This document shows, one piece after another, positions 27,282 to 36,456 of a DNA stretch of 64,000 bases. The DNA is from Sphingomonas parapaucimobilis NBRC 15100. GTDB taxonomy: Bacteria; Pseudomonadota; Alphaproteobacteria; Sphingomonadales; Sphingomonadaceae. The position numbers and the translations under genes were made by a program. Under the pieces are notes generated by a model that saw nothing but the letters and a program-made list of their open reading frames with translations, did not search any database and had not been told where the DNA came from. Positions within the stretch are counted from its first letter, which is position 1, and each line of letters starts with the position of its first letter. The stretch covers positions 107,207 to 171,206 of the forward strand of contig NZ_BBPI01000069.1 of assembly GCF_000787715.1 (NCBI RefSeq). Reading direction: 5' to 3'.

Positions 27282-28517
27282 ATGGACAATTTCGACGCCG
27301 GGCTGGCGAGTGAGACCAGCCGTCGCCGCTTCCTCAGCCATGCCGCGCTCGGCACCGCCGGCCTTGCCGCCGCGCCGGCACTGGCGCAGCAGCTCGTCGA
27401 CCTGAAGCTGCCCGGCGGCAATGCCGAGCGGCCGATGACCAGCGCCTTTCCCGGCAAGGGCAGCATGATCCTCCAGCGCGTCCATCCACCCTTGCTGGAG
27501 ACGCCGATGGAGGTCTTCGACAAGTCGGTGTTCACGCCCAACGACCAGTTCTTCGTCCGCTGGCACTGGGCCGACATACCGACCTCGATCGACGTCGAAA
27601 GTTTCCGCCTCAACGTCTTCGGCCACGTCAATCGGCCGCTGTCGATCAGCCTCGCTCAGCTGCTGCGCCTTCCACGGGTCGAGATGGCGGCGGTGAACCA
27701 GTGCTCGGGCAACAGCCGCGGGCTGTTCCAGCCGCGCGTCGCCGGCGCGCAATGGGGCAATGGCGCGATGGGCAACGCCAAGTGGCTCGGCGTTCGCCTG
27801 CGCGACGTGCTCGACCTCGCCGGGGTCAAGGCAGGCGCGGTGCAGGTGCGCTTCGGCGCTCTCGATCAGCCGGTCGTGGCGGGCGCTCCTGACTTCGAGA
27901 AGGCACTCGACATCGACCATGCCCGCGACGGCGAGGTCATGATCGCCTTCGGCATGAACGGCGAGCAACTGCCGCTCCTCAACGGCTTTCCCTGCCGGCT
28001 GATCGTGCCGGGCTGGTACTCGACCTATTGGGTCAAGATGCTGAACGCGATCGAGGTACTGCCCGGCCCTGACGACCAGTATTGGATGGCCAAGGCCTAC
28101 AAGATCCCCGCGACACCCGGCGCGAATGTCGCGCCCGGTGCCAAGGACTTCCCGACCGTACCGATCAATCGCATGATCCCGCGTAGCTGGATGACCAGCC
28201 TGCCCGATGGTCAGGCGATCGCCTATGAAGCGTCGATCCCGGTCGGCGGCATCGCAATGGGCGGCGATTGCGGCGTCGCCAAGGTCGATGTGTCGTCGGA
28301 CGGTGGCCGCACCTGGTACAGGACGACGCTCGGAGCGGACGAGGGCAGGTACAGCTTCCGGCGCTGGGACGGGCGGGTGCCGCTGAGACGCGGGCCTAAC
28401 CCCATCATGGTGCGCTGCTGGAACACCAACGGTGTCGCTCAGCCGATGAAGCCGATCTGGAATCCCGGCGGGTTCATGCGCGGCAACATTGAAACCACCA
28501 CCATCATCGCGGCCTGA
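27282..28517 (+). CDS. Tat-exported sulfite dehydrogenase, molybdopterin subunit (SorA/SoxC-like)
   Basis: This 411-residue protein has a Tat signal (SRRRFLSHAALGTAGLAAAP, residues 11-30). The molybdopterin domain follows with VNQCSGNSRGLFQPR (the Mo-ligand cysteine) and WLGVRLRDVLDLAGV, and then the dimerisation domain (VDVSSDGGRTWYR, PNPIMVRCWN). ATG 27282 is chosen because AGGAGA precedes it and it gives the Tat signal; the frame is open further upstream. A c-type cytochrome gene follows after 14 bases, as in SorAB, so electrons from sulfite oxidation would pass to it in the periplasm. Confidence 0.9.
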   Translation: MDNFDAGLASETSRRRFLSHAALGTAGLAAAPALAQQLVDLKLPGGNAERPMTSAFPGKGSMILQRVHPPLLETPMEVFDKSVFTPNDQFFVRWHWADIPTSIDVESFRLNVFGHVNRPLSISLAQLLRLPRVEMAAVNQCSGNSRGLFQPRVAGAQWGNGAMGNAKWLGVRLRDVLDLAGVKAGAVQVRFGALDQPVVAGAPDFEKALDIDHARDGEVMIAFGMNGEQLPLLNGFPCRLIVPGWYSTYWVKMLNAIEVLPGPDDQYWMAKAYKIPATPGANVAPGAKDFPTVPINRMIPRSWMTSLPDGQAIAYEASIPVGGIAMGGDCGVAKVDVSSDGGRTWYRTTLGADEGRYSFRRWDGRVPLRRGPNPIMVRCWNTNGVAQPMKPIWNPGGFMRGNIETTTIIAA

Positions 28518-28531
28518 GGAGCGAGCAAATC

Positions 28532-29014
28532 ATGAAGACTCCGTCTCCCGGCATGATGGCTGCTGGCCTGATCGGCCTGACCGGCATCATCCTCGTCTCG
28601 ATCGGCGCGCCGAGCAGCCGCAAGGCGCCCGTTCCGATCTCCGAGATGTCTGAGCCGGCACCGGCCGCCAGCGTGTCAGCGCGCGGCTTCTCGCTTGCCT
28701 CGACCAGCGTCGACCTGCCGGCCGACGACGCGACCTACCCCGACGGTCCGCACGCCGACGTCATCAATGCCAATTGCACCTCGTGCCACTCAGCCAGCAT
28801 GGCGCTGACCCAGCCTGCGCTATCGGCGGATCAGTGGAAGGCGACCGTCACCAAGATGCGTGAGGTGTATAAGGCGCCAGTGGCCGAGAAGGACGTCGAT
28901 GCGATCGTTGCTTATCTCACCGCTATGCCGAGCCAGAAGGTGGCACCCGCGACCGGCAAGGCGCAGGACCCGGACCCCAAAGTGGCTCCTGATGTCTCAG
29001 GTGGAACCGGCTAA
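28532..29014 (+). CDS. c-type cytochrome, SorB-like subunit
   Basis: This 160-residue exported protein has a signal/anchor helix (MMAAGLIGLTGIILVSIGA) and one haem-binding CTSCH motif near residue 85. Downstream helices contain KMREVYKAPVAEKDVDAIVA, and a methionine-bearing loop (YLTAMPSQ) could supply the axial ligand. It directly follows the sulfite dehydrogenase gene and is its probable electron acceptor. The N-terminal region before the haem is proline/alanine-rich, like a linker from a membrane anchor. Confidence 0.9.
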   Translation: MKTPSPGMMAAGLIGLTGIILVSIGAPSSRKAPVPISEMSEPAPAASVSARGFSLASTSVDLPADDATYPDGPHADVINANCTSCHSASMALTQPALSADQWKATVTKMREVYKAPVAEKDVDAIVAYLTAMPSQKVAPATGKAQDPDPKVAPDVSGGTG

Positions 29015-29078
29015 CCGATCTACTTCCATAATCCCGAAATACCATCGTTTTCGAGACGCCGGCAGGCGCGGTATCCCG

Positions 29079-30509
29079 TCATCCTGTCTGCTGGCGGACG
29101 TACTCGCCGAGGCCGCGCGCAACGAGATCGTCGTTGGAAAGGCGAGGGCCTCGCTTCAGGCGCTGATTGCCCAGCTTGCGGCGATCCAGCTTTGGTCCAG
29201 GGGGCACGGGCGAGGGGGGCTTGAACATCCCGCCGGGCTGAGCGGTACGCGCAGGCTCGTTGTTGTTGCGCTTGGCGTGGTGCGGCTGCACCTGCTGGAT
29301 GGCGTGGGCGAGGGCCAAGGCCGCGTCCAGGTGCTTATTGTCGACCACCGGCGCTTGGTTCACCCGGCGCATCTTGTCGAATACGCGATAGGGCAGGACT
29401 TCGCCGTCGTGCTGGATCTCGAGCCGGCCATCCGGAAACTCGCACACATCTACCTTCTTGCGGGCGAGGCCCTGTGCGACCGGGGACGGCTCCAGGATGA
29501 ACATCGCCTTGTTGTAATGGAGGGTGAGGGCGCCGGTGACGGTGCGCTGCTCGCGCCAGACCATCTCGGCTTCGAGGTTCTCGTGGATGGCGAGCGGCCG
29601 GTGCAGATCGCGCGGGTCGAAGGGCGCCTTGGCGAACCGTTGATTGTGCTGCGCCATATAGGAGGGGAGGAAGGCGTTGGCTTCGTCGATGGTGTTGATG
29701 CGGTGGAGCCGCATCGCCTTCACGAGCCGGTCCTGCAGCGTGGCATTGGCGCGCTCGACACGGCCCTTCGCCTGCGGCGAGTTCGCGCAGATCAGCTCGA
29801 TGTTCAGCCGGTCCAGCGCGCGCCCAAGATGGGTCATCCCATCGCCGTTTGCCGAGGCCGTGTTGTTGCGGAAGGCGCTGTGCTTGTCTGTATAGAAGGC
29901 GACCGGCTTGCCGTGCCGCTCGAGATACGTCCGCGTCGCCCGCATGTACGAGAAGGTGCTTTCGCTCTCGACCATCTCGAGGTGCATCAACTCGCTCGTG
30001 GCATCGTCGATGAACACCAGCAGCGTGCATTGCGGGCCGCGGTCCTCGAACCACCAGTGTTTCGAACCGTCGACCTGGACGAGCTCGCCGCGACAATCAC
30101 GCCGATAGCGTGGCTGGTAGGGGCGAGGGCGTCTCGCGGCGCGGTCCTTCCACAGACCAGCCTCCATCATGATCTGGCGCAGCGTCTCGCACGAGAGGCC
30201 CAGGCCGTGTCGCTCTGCGAGGTATTCGCGCGCAAGCGTTGGCCCGAAGTCGGCGTAGTTCTCTCGCACGAGCGCAACGACTTCGGCGCGAAAGGCGTCG
30301 CTGTAACGCCGGTTGCTCGGCCGCCCGCGCTTGCGCGACACGAGGCCGGCAGCACCTTCCTGTCGAAGGCGATCGAGCAGCCGGTAAACTTGCCGCCGTT
30401 GGAGGCCCAGCAGTTCCATTGCATCCGCAGTCCGAATCTCGCCGCGATCAAGCCGCATCAGCGTGTCGAACCGGGTGATCTCAGCAGCACTCATCGCCAG
30501 CACCGTCAT
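29079..30509 (-). CDS. ISNCY/IS1202-type transposase, copy C
   Basis: This full-length transposase has 476 residues. The helix-turn-helix is TADAMELLGLQRRQVYRLLD (residues 27-46). Catalytic residues are Asp147 (VQVDGSKHWW), Asp208 (FYTDKHSAF) and Glu252 (GRVERANAT). The C-terminal part ends GLGEYVRQQTG. It is nearly identical to truncated copy B and more distant from copy A. A conserved terminal sequence lies beyond its start (30581-30621). It landed just downstream of the cytochrome gene, 64 bases after its stop, without disturbing it. Confidence 0.9.
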   Translation of the reverse strand: MTVLAMSAAEITRFDTLMRLDRGEIRTADAMELLGLQRRQVYRLLDRLRQEGAAGLVSRKRGRPSNRRYSDAFRAEVVALVRENYADFGPTLAREYLAERHGLGLSCETLRQIMMEAGLWKDRAARRPRPYQPRYRRDCRGELVQVDGSKHWWFEDRGPQCTLLVFIDDATSELMHLEMVESESTFSYMRATRTYLERHGKPVAFYTDKHSAFRNNTASANGDGMTHLGRALDRLNIELICANSPQAKGRVERANATLQDRLVKAMRLHRINTIDEANAFLPSYMAQHNQRFAKAPFDPRDLHRPLAIHENLEAEMVWREQRTVTGALTLHYNKAMFILEPSPVAQGLARKKVDVCEFPDGRLEIQHDGEVLPYRVFDKMRRVNQAPVVDNKHLDAALALAHAIQQVQPHHAKRNNNEPARTAQPGGMFKPPSPVPPGPKLDRRKLGNQRLKRGPRLSNDDLVARGLGEYVRQQTG

Positions 30510-30580
30510 ACCATGCCCGTCCTCGTTGCCGAGGAAGGCTATGACACCGGCGACCCGCTGACAGCATCAGCAGTGCCGTT

Positions 30581-30621
30581 TCTATCTAGCGGAGTGGTGT
30601 CATTTGTATTTGGCGCTTACA
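30581..30621 (+). repeat. ISNCY-type terminal sequence, copy C
   Basis: TCTATCTAGCGGA, CATTTGTA and GCGCTTACA occur at the same spacing as at 12801-12841. The opposite end, near the transposase stop, could not be recognised: copies B and C lose similarity directly after the stop codon. Confidence 0.7.
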
Positions 30622-30658
30622 ACAACTCAAAAGTGATAATACATATTATGTTAAGACG

Positions 30659-31216
30659 TTAGGGCGTAGCGTTCAGGACCATCGATCCTTGCTCTACCCG
30701 CCATGACCTTAACCGCCGCAGCACGTTCATGCCGATGATATCCTGATCGCCAAAGCTCGACGACACATCGGCGCCGACACCCTGCAGATGGATTGCGCCG
30801 ATGGAAAGTTCGGCAATGGTGACATGGGATGCCGTTACGCGGCCGTTGGCGGTTTCGATCAGGCTGCCGAACGGGCTTTCGTTGACATTTAATCCTGCGG
30901 CGCGAGCGGTTGCTTCGGACAAAGCGGTCGTTGTCGCACCGCTGTCGATGAGCATCCGGCGCTCGACCCCGTTGATGCGGACATTTGCATAAAAATGCCC
31001 GTCGTCCGCTACCGGGATGCGAACCAAGCCATTCGGCATAGCCTGACGAGGCCAAAGGCCTGTCAGGCGGTCGCGCTGCGCGATGACGAGGAAAGCGGCG
31101 CTGAATATCCCGATCCAGATCAGCCCCATCCGCATCGCTTGGCTGATCGGAATACGCCGAGCTGCCAGTGCGCTAAGCGGTAACAGAAGGATCAGGCCAT
31201 AATAGACGATGTCCAT
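30659..31216 (-). CDS. retropepsin-like aspartic protease, membrane-anchored
   Basis: This 185-residue protein has two N-terminal hydrophobic segments and then a single clan AA protease domain. The catalytic motif is RRMLIDSGATTTALS, the flap-like part is RVTASHVTIAELSIG, and the closing part is GDQDIIGMNVLRRL. Proteins of this type (TIGR02281 group) are common in alphaproteobacteria; their substrate is unknown. I choose ATG 31216; an upstream TTG at 31234 would overlap the MBL gene stop. It is last in the run metG-tatD-MBL-protease. Confidence 0.85.
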   Translation of the reverse strand: MDIVYYGLILLLPLSALAARRIPISQAMRMGLIWIGIFSAAFLVIAQRDRLTGLWPRQAMPNGLVRIPVADDGHFYANVRINGVERRMLIDSGATTTALSEATARAAGLNVNESPFGSLIETANGRVTASHVTIAELSIGAIHLQGVGADVSSSFGDQDIIGMNVLRRLRSWRVEQGSMVLNATP

Positions 31217-31230
31217 GGCCCGATCGCCAC

Positions 31231-31995
31231 TCAAGGGATCAACTCCATGCCGTCATAGGCAGGCTCGACATTTGTGGGCAGTTCGCGGCACAGGGTCGCG
31301 TAATCCATCGACTGGTCCATATGGATCAACGCGCTACGACGCGGTTTCAGCGTCTCGATCCAGTGCAAGACCGACGGCAGGTCGGCATGAGCGGGATGCG
31401 GATGTCGGCGGAGCGCATCGACGACCCACAGGTCCAGGCCGGAATAAAGCGCCGCCATCTCCGGCGTTAATTCATGGAAGTCCGTGGCATAGCCAATGCT
31501 CTTGCCATTGCATTCAAAGCGCAGACCCGCCGACAGGATACGGCCGTGCGGCTGGTCTACGGTCCTGACGCGGATTGGGCCGATCATCAATTCATCGTCG
31601 ACCAGCGTCATGGTCGCGGTTGGCGGGTATCCCGTCTTTCCCCGAAACACATAGCCGAAACGCCCTTCCAGCGACGCTGCGGTCGTCGGCCGCGCATAAC
31701 CCGATACGGGTTCGCCCAGGGCGTGAAAGATCTGACGCAGGTCGTCGATACCATGGCAGTGATCGGCATGATCGTGGGTCCAGATGACGGCATCGACCGT
31801 ACCGATCCCGGCCGCCAGCAACTGCTCGCGCATGTCGGGGCCGGTATCAATCAGGATGCGGGTATCGCCATGCTCGATCAGGGCCGAGCAGCGCATTCGT
31901 CGGTTGCGTGGCTCGGTCGGATCGCAAGCTCCCCAATCATTGCCGATCCGCGGCACGCCTGAAGACGTGCCGCACCCGAGAATGCGTATTTTCAC
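31231..31995 (-). CDS. MBL-fold metallohydrolase, PhnP-like
   Basis: This 254-residue metallo-beta-lactamase-fold hydrolase has GCGTSSGVPRIGNDWG at the start and the metal-binding THDHADHCHGIDDLR near residue 73. Further ligand regions are IGYATDFHELTPEM and LWVVDALRRHPHPAHA. These are features of the PhnP/phosphodiesterase subgroup. The GTG start overlaps the tatD stop (GTGA). The gene is typically next to tatD in sphingomonads and other alphaproteobacteria. The exact substrate is not known. Confidence 0.9.
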   Translation of the reverse strand: MKIRILGCGTSSGVPRIGNDWGACDPTEPRNRRMRCSALIEHGDTRILIDTGPDMREQLLAAGIGTVDAVIWTHDHADHCHGIDDLRQIFHALGEPVSGYARPTTAASLEGRFGYVFRGKTGYPPTATMTLVDDELMIGPIRVRTVDQPHGRILSAGLRFECNGKSIGYATDFHELTPEMAALYSGLDLWVVDALRRHPHPAHADLPSVLHWIETLKPRRSALIHMDQSMDYATLCRELPTNVEPAYDGMELIP

Positions 31996-32768
31996 GCGCG
32001 GGTCTTCGCGAACAGCCGATGGAAATTCATGGCGGTCGCCTGGGTCAGTTGCTCCACGGATTCGCCGCGAAGATCGGCGAGAAAGTGGGCCGTGTCAGCA
32101 ACAAAGGAAGGCTCCCCCGTCTTGCCCCGATGCGGTACCGGCGCCAGGAACGGCGCGTCGGTCTCGACCAGCAACCGGTCAAGCGGCAGACGTGCAGCCG
32201 TTTCCTGCAAATCCTTTGCGCTCTTGAACGTCACAATCCCCGAAATTGATATATAAAAGCCTAATGCCAGAGCCTTATCGGCGAAATCTCCACTGGCCGT
32301 GAAGCAATGGATGACGCCGGGATAGGCCCCCTTCCCCATCTCTTCGGCCAGAATCGCAGCGGTATCCTCCTCGGCATCGCGCGTATGAACGACGAGCGGC
32401 AGGCCGGTTTCGCGGCAGGCGGCGATGTGCGCACGGAAGCTGGCCTGCTGGCGGACGCGGTCGCTATGATCGTAATAATAATCGAGGCCGCTCTCGCCAA
32501 TACCGACGACGCGAGGATGGCGCGCCCGCTCGACCAGCTTGGCGGTGTCGATATGCGGGTGGGCATCGGCCTCATGCGGGTGGATACCGACCGTCGCCCA
32601 GACATCGGGCTCACGCTCCGCGGTAGCGATCACCGCATCCCACTCGCTTTCCCGCGTCGAAATGTTGAGCATCGCAGTGACGCCCCGATCCCGTGCGCGG
32701 GTCAGGATCGCCACCTGATCCTCGACCAGACCCTTATAATTCAGGTGACAATGGCTGTCGGCCAGCAT
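31992..32768 (-). CDS. tatD: TatD-family metal-dependent hydrolase
   Basis: This 258-residue TIM-barrel hydrolase, possibly a DNase, belongs to the TatD/YcfH group. It starts MLADSHCHLNYKGL, with the HxH metal motif. Later ligands lie in GIHPHEADAHPH, GIGESGLDYYYDH, LPLVVHTRDAEED, VIHCFTASGDF and LLVETDAPFLAP. Lengths and motifs fit the family throughout. It overlaps metG by one base (TGATG) and the MBL gene by four. The metG-tatD order is conserved in many bacteria. Confidence 0.95.
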   Translation of the reverse strand: MLADSHCHLNYKGLVEDQVAILTRARDRGVTAMLNISTRESEWDAVIATAEREPDVWATVGIHPHEADAHPHIDTAKLVERARHPRVVGIGESGLDYYYDHSDRVRQQASFRAHIAACRETGLPLVVHTRDAEEDTAAILAEEMGKGAYPGVIHCFTASGDFADKALALGFYISISGIVTFKSAKDLQETAARLPLDRLLVETDAPFLAPVPHRGKTGEPSFVADTAHFLADLRGESVEQLTQATAMNFHRLFAKTRA

Positions 32769-34324
32769 CAGGCGTCGGCCTCTGCCGGTATTTCGAGACG
32801 CGGGAAAGCCGGGGTCGGCGCGGCCAGCGGTACGCCGTTTCCGGCGCGGCGGGCATACCAGCCGTCATCGTCGATCGCGGCGTGATCGCGCTCATCGGCC
32901 CCCAGCGTGTCGAGCACCAGCCCGGCACCACGCGGCGTCACTGGCAGGATCGCTATCGCCAGCATACGGATCGCACGGACAAGCGTACCGAGAACGGCGT
33001 GCATACGTTCAGAATCGGTCTTGCGCAGCGACCAGGGCGCCTGCACGTCGATATACTGATTGCAGGCATAAACGCCGCGCATCCACGCCTCGATCCCCTG
33101 GCTGAGCGCCAGATCATCAAATGCCGTCTTCAGCGCGGCACAGGCGACGACCACTTCCTCCAGGAGTACCGCGTCGGCCGGATCGCTCCGCCCCGCCTCG
33201 GGCAGTTCGCCGCCCAGATTCTTGGCAATGAACGACAGGGTGCGTTGGGCCAGATTGCCGAAGCTGTTGGCCAGCTCGGCATTGACCCGGGTGACGATGG
33301 CTTCGGCCGAGTAGGAGCCGTCCTGTCCGAAGCTCACCTCGCGCAGGAAGAAATACCGCAGCGCATCGACGCCGAAGGCATCGGCCAGGCCCATCGGATC
33401 GACGACATTGCCGACCGACTTGGACATCTTCTCGCCCCGGTGGAGCAGGAAGCCATGGCCGAAAACCGACTGCGGCAACGGCAGGTCGGCCGACATCAGG
33501 AAAGCGGGCCAGTAGACCGTGTGGAACCGCACGATGTCCTTGCCGATCAGGTGCAGATTGGCGGGCCAGAAACGCGCCAGGTCACTGTCCGTGTTCGGAT
33601 AGCCGGTGCCGGTCAGATAATTGGTCAGCGCGTCGACCCAGACATACATGACATGGCCGGGGCTGTCGGGCACGGGCACACCCCAGTCGAAGCTTGTCCG
33701 CGACACTGACAAGTCGGACAGGCCACCCTCGACAAAGCGCATCACCTCGTTGCGGCGGCTTTCCGGGCGGATGAAATCGGGATTGTCACGGTACAGGTCG
33801 AGCAAGGGCTGCTGATATCTGGACAGGCGGAAGAACCAGGTTTCCTCTGCGGTCCATTCGACCGGCGTGCCCTGCGGCGACAGCTTGGTGCCGTCCTCAG
33901 CGAGCGTCAGCTCGCTTTCGCCGTAGAAAGCCTCGTCGCGGACCGAATACCAGCCCTCATACCGGTCGAGATACAGGTCGCCCTTGTCCTGCATCGCCTT
34001 CCAGATCGCCTGGCTGGCGGCATAGTGGTCGGTGTCGACGGTGCGGATGAAACGATCGTAGGAGATATCAAGACGGTCGGCCATCACGTGGAAATGGCTG
34101 GACATTTCGTCCGCGAACGCACGCGTCGAGATACGCCGCGCACGCGCCGCCTGGGCCATTTTCAGCCCATGCTCGTCGGTGCCGGTCTGGAACAGAACAT
34201 CGCGGCCCGCCTGACGCTGGAACCGGGCGATGACGTCGGCCGCCACCATCTCATAGGCATGGCCGATATGCGGGCGGCCATTGGGATAGTGGATGGCGGT
34301 GGTGATATAGAATGGATCGGCCAT
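32768..34324 (-). CDS. metG: methionyl-tRNA synthetase
   Basis: This is a class I aminoacyl-tRNA synthetase of 518 residues that charges tRNA-Met. The HIGH motif is PHIGH at residues 18-22 and the KMSKS motif lies near residue 299 (GEKMSKSVGN). The start MADPFYITTAIHYPNGRP is typical. It lacks the C-terminal EMAP-like tRNA-binding extension and the zinc-knuckle cysteines, as in the short alphaproteobacterial form. This is the most conserved gene of the housekeeping block. Confidence 0.97.
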   Translation of the reverse strand: MADPFYITTAIHYPNGRPHIGHAYEMVAADVIARFQRQAGRDVLFQTGTDEHGLKMAQAARARRISTRAFADEMSSHFHVMADRLDISYDRFIRTVDTDHYAASQAIWKAMQDKGDLYLDRYEGWYSVRDEAFYGESELTLAEDGTKLSPQGTPVEWTAEETWFFRLSRYQQPLLDLYRDNPDFIRPESRRNEVMRFVEGGLSDLSVSRTSFDWGVPVPDSPGHVMYVWVDALTNYLTGTGYPNTDSDLARFWPANLHLIGKDIVRFHTVYWPAFLMSADLPLPQSVFGHGFLLHRGEKMSKSVGNVVDPMGLADAFGVDALRYFFLREVSFGQDGSYSAEAIVTRVNAELANSFGNLAQRTLSFIAKNLGGELPEAGRSDPADAVLLEEVVVACAALKTAFDDLALSQGIEAWMRGVYACNQYIDVQAPWSLRKTDSERMHAVLGTLVRAIRMLAIAILPVTPRGAGLVLDTLGADERDHAAIDDDGWYARRAGNGVPLAAPTPAFPRLEIPAEADA

Positions 34325-34374
34325 GGCCGGTCCCTAGAACATCCCCAGGCGCAGGTGAAGCCCGCCGTGCAGCC

Positions 34375-34704
34375 TTAGCCGCGAAGCGACCAGGCCAGCC
34401 AGAGCCATCCGCCGATCAGCAGCGTCCCCCCGATCGGCGTGATGGCCCCGAACCAGCGCGGGGCACCAAAGGCCATGGCGTAGAGCGTGCCCCCAAAGAT
34501 CGCCGCGCCGATGACGAAGGTCCATGCGACCCCCCTCGCCTCCATACGCAACGCGACAAGTGCCGCGACCGCGTGGATCAGCTGATACTGCCCGCCGGTG
34601 CGCAGCCATTCCACGGCCACGCCCTCGGCACGGTGCGCGCCGAAGGCTCCGGCCGCGATCGCAATCGCTCCCGAGAGCGCCGCAAGGATTGCCACCAGTC
34701 CCAT
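34375..34704 (-). CDS. DUF423 small membrane protein
   Basis: This 109-residue protein has four hydrophobic helices and the DUF423 pattern: a first helix with AIAAGAFGAHRAEG, then GGQYQLIHAVAAL and IFGGTLYAMAFGAPRWFGAI, closing with TPIGGTLLIGGWL. The function is unknown; family members are widespread inner-membrane proteins. It lies three bases from the kefB-type gene stop and on the same strand. Confidence 0.88.
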   Translation of the reverse strand: MGLVAILAALSGAIAIAAGAFGAHRAEGVAVEWLRTGGQYQLIHAVAALVALRMEARGVAWTFVIGAAIFGGTLYAMAFGAPRWFGAITPIGGTLLIGGWLWLAWSLRG

Positions 34705-34707
34705 GGG

Positions 34708-36456
34708 TCAGCCGTTCCTTTCGTCCTGTGTGATGATCCGGTCGCTGGCGGCACGCAGGTCGCCCGCAGCGGCCTGCGCCGCCAGCCGTTCCTTGTCGCG
34801 GGCACGATACATGGTTTCCACCCGGTCGATCTCGGCATGGTCGATCTTCAAGCTCCCCAGCGCCAGGCGGGCCATCTTGACCGCCGATTCCAGCACTTCG
34901 CGCACGACATAGGATGCGGGGCCGCCCTTGAGCCGGAGGACTGCGCGACGGTCATAGGCGCGGACGAAGATCGAGGCATCGGGGAAAGCGGCATGGACGC
35001 TTTCCAGCAGCTCGAGCGTGATCTGATCCTCATCCAGGCAGAACAGGATCAGTTCCGCCTCCGCCGCACCGGCCTGTCGCAACAGATCCAGCCGGGTGCC
35101 GTCGCCATAATAGACCTTGGCACCGAAGGATGCGGCGATGTCGATCATCTCGATATCGCGGTCGATGAGCGTCACGGGCACGTCGCTGGCGATCAGCATT
35201 TGCGCGACGGTCTGGCCGAAGCGGCCATAGCCGACGATCAGGGCATTGGCCCCGTCGGTCATCGGCCCCTCACGCTGACCGGCACGCGTGATGACCGGCT
35301 CTTCGCGGATGCGGCGAGTCGCGCCCATCAGGAACGGCGTCGTCGCCATCGACAGGGTGATGATTGCCCCGAACAGGCTCGCCGCCTCTGGCGCGATCAG
35401 ATAGCCCTGCTGGGCCTGGGCGAACAGCACGAAGCCGAACTCTCCGCCCTGGCTCATGAGCAGACCGAGCGCGAGGGCGGAGCGCCACTTCATCTTGAAC
35501 GCCAGCCCGATCAGCGTGATGACCAGCGTCTTGGTGGCGATCAGCGCCATCGCCATGATCGCGACGAAGGCCGGCCGCTCGGCGATGGCAGGGAGGTCCA
35601 GCATCATGCCGACCGCCAGGAAAAACAGGCCTAGCAGGATCGAGCGGAACGGCTCGACATCCGCTTCCAGCTCATGCCGGTACGGACTGTCGGCCAGCAT
35701 CACGCCGGCGATGAACGCGCCCAGCGCCGTCGACAGGCCGAGCAATTCCATCACCGCCGCGCTGGCGACCACGGTAAACAGCCCTGCGAAGACGAACATC
35801 TCGCGCTCACCCATATTGCCGATCAGGCGGAACAGGGGCCGCAGCAGGAAACGCCCTGCCAGGATCAGGCCGATGACCGCGCCGATCGTCTCCAGCGCCA
35901 GGATCCAGCCCGGCGGACCGGTGTGGTCGGCCGGGTTGCGCGACATGGCCGCAACGATGGTGATGAGCGGGACGATCGACAGGTCCTGGAACAGCAGGAT
36001 CGAAAAGGCCCGCTCGCCGAAGGGCGTGCGCATCCGCCCCGACGACTGCAGCATCGGCAATACCTGCGCGGTCGAGGACAGCGCGAGCGGCAAACCGAGC
36101 GCCAGTGCCGCCTCCGGTGAAAAATGCGCGAGGATGACGATGCCGGTGATCGCCAGCCCGCAGATCGCGACCTGAAGAAGCCCCAGCCCGAAAATCTCAT
36201 GCTTCATCCGCCATAGCCGGGCGGGGTTCAGTTCCAAGCCGACGATGAAGAGCAGGAGCGTGATGCCGATCTCGGCGATGCCCAGCTTGGACTCGGCATC
36301 GCCGACCAGCCCCAGGACGTGAGGGCCGACGACCGCGCCGGCGACCAGATATCCCAGCGTCGCGCCAAGCCCCAAACGCCGAAAGATCAGGACGAAGGCG
36401 AGGCCAGATCCAAACAGGATCGCGCCGTCGCGCAGCAGCGATATCTCGCCGTGCAT
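34708..36456 (-). CDS. KefB/KefC-type monovalent cation:proton antiporter
   Basis: This 582-residue CPA2 transporter has a membrane part with about 12 helices (residues 1-390) and a C-terminal NAD-binding RCK/TrkA-N domain starting ALIVGYGRFGQTVAQML (about 408-424). The membrane domain has the CPA2 signature LLLFIVGLELNP and ALGAFIAGVMLADSPYRHEL, then LFFLAVGMMLDL. Glutathione-gated potassium efflux is the usual role; which gating ligand applies here cannot be read. The ATG overlaps the NifU-like gene stop by one base. An open extension upstream belongs to the neighbour in another frame. Confidence 0.93.
   Translation of the reverse strand: MHGEISLLRDGAILFGSGLAFVLIFRRLGLGATLGYLVAGAVVGPHVLGLVGDAESKLGIAEIGITLLLFIVGLELNPARLWRMKHEIFGLGLLQVAICGLAITGIVILAHFSPEAALALGLPLALSSTAQVLPMLQSSGRMRTPFGERAFSILLFQDLSIVPLITIVAAMSRNPADHTGPPGWILALETIGAVIGLILAGRFLLRPLFRLIGNMGEREMFVFAGLFTVVASAAVMELLGLSTALGAFIAGVMLADSPYRHELEADVEPFRSILLGLFFLAVGMMLDLPAIAERPAFVAIMAMALIATKTLVITLIGLAFKMKWRSALALGLLMSQGGEFGFVLFAQAQQGYLIAPEAASLFGAIITLSMATTPFLMGATRRIREEPVITRAGQREGPMTDGANALIVGYGRFGQTVAQMLIASDVPVTLIDRDIEMIDIAASFGAKVYYGDGTRLDLLRQAGAAEAELILFCLDEDQITLELLESVHAAFPDASIFVRAYDRRAVLRLKGGPASYVVREVLESAVKMARLALGSLKIDHAEIDRVETMYRARDKERLAAQAAAGDLRAASDRIITQDERNG

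Noticed and set aside
28860..30662. 600-codon plus-strand frame across ISNCY copy C
   Set aside because: It is antisense to the transposase. The same false frame exists opposite copy B (16825-18216) and copy A (11503-12630).
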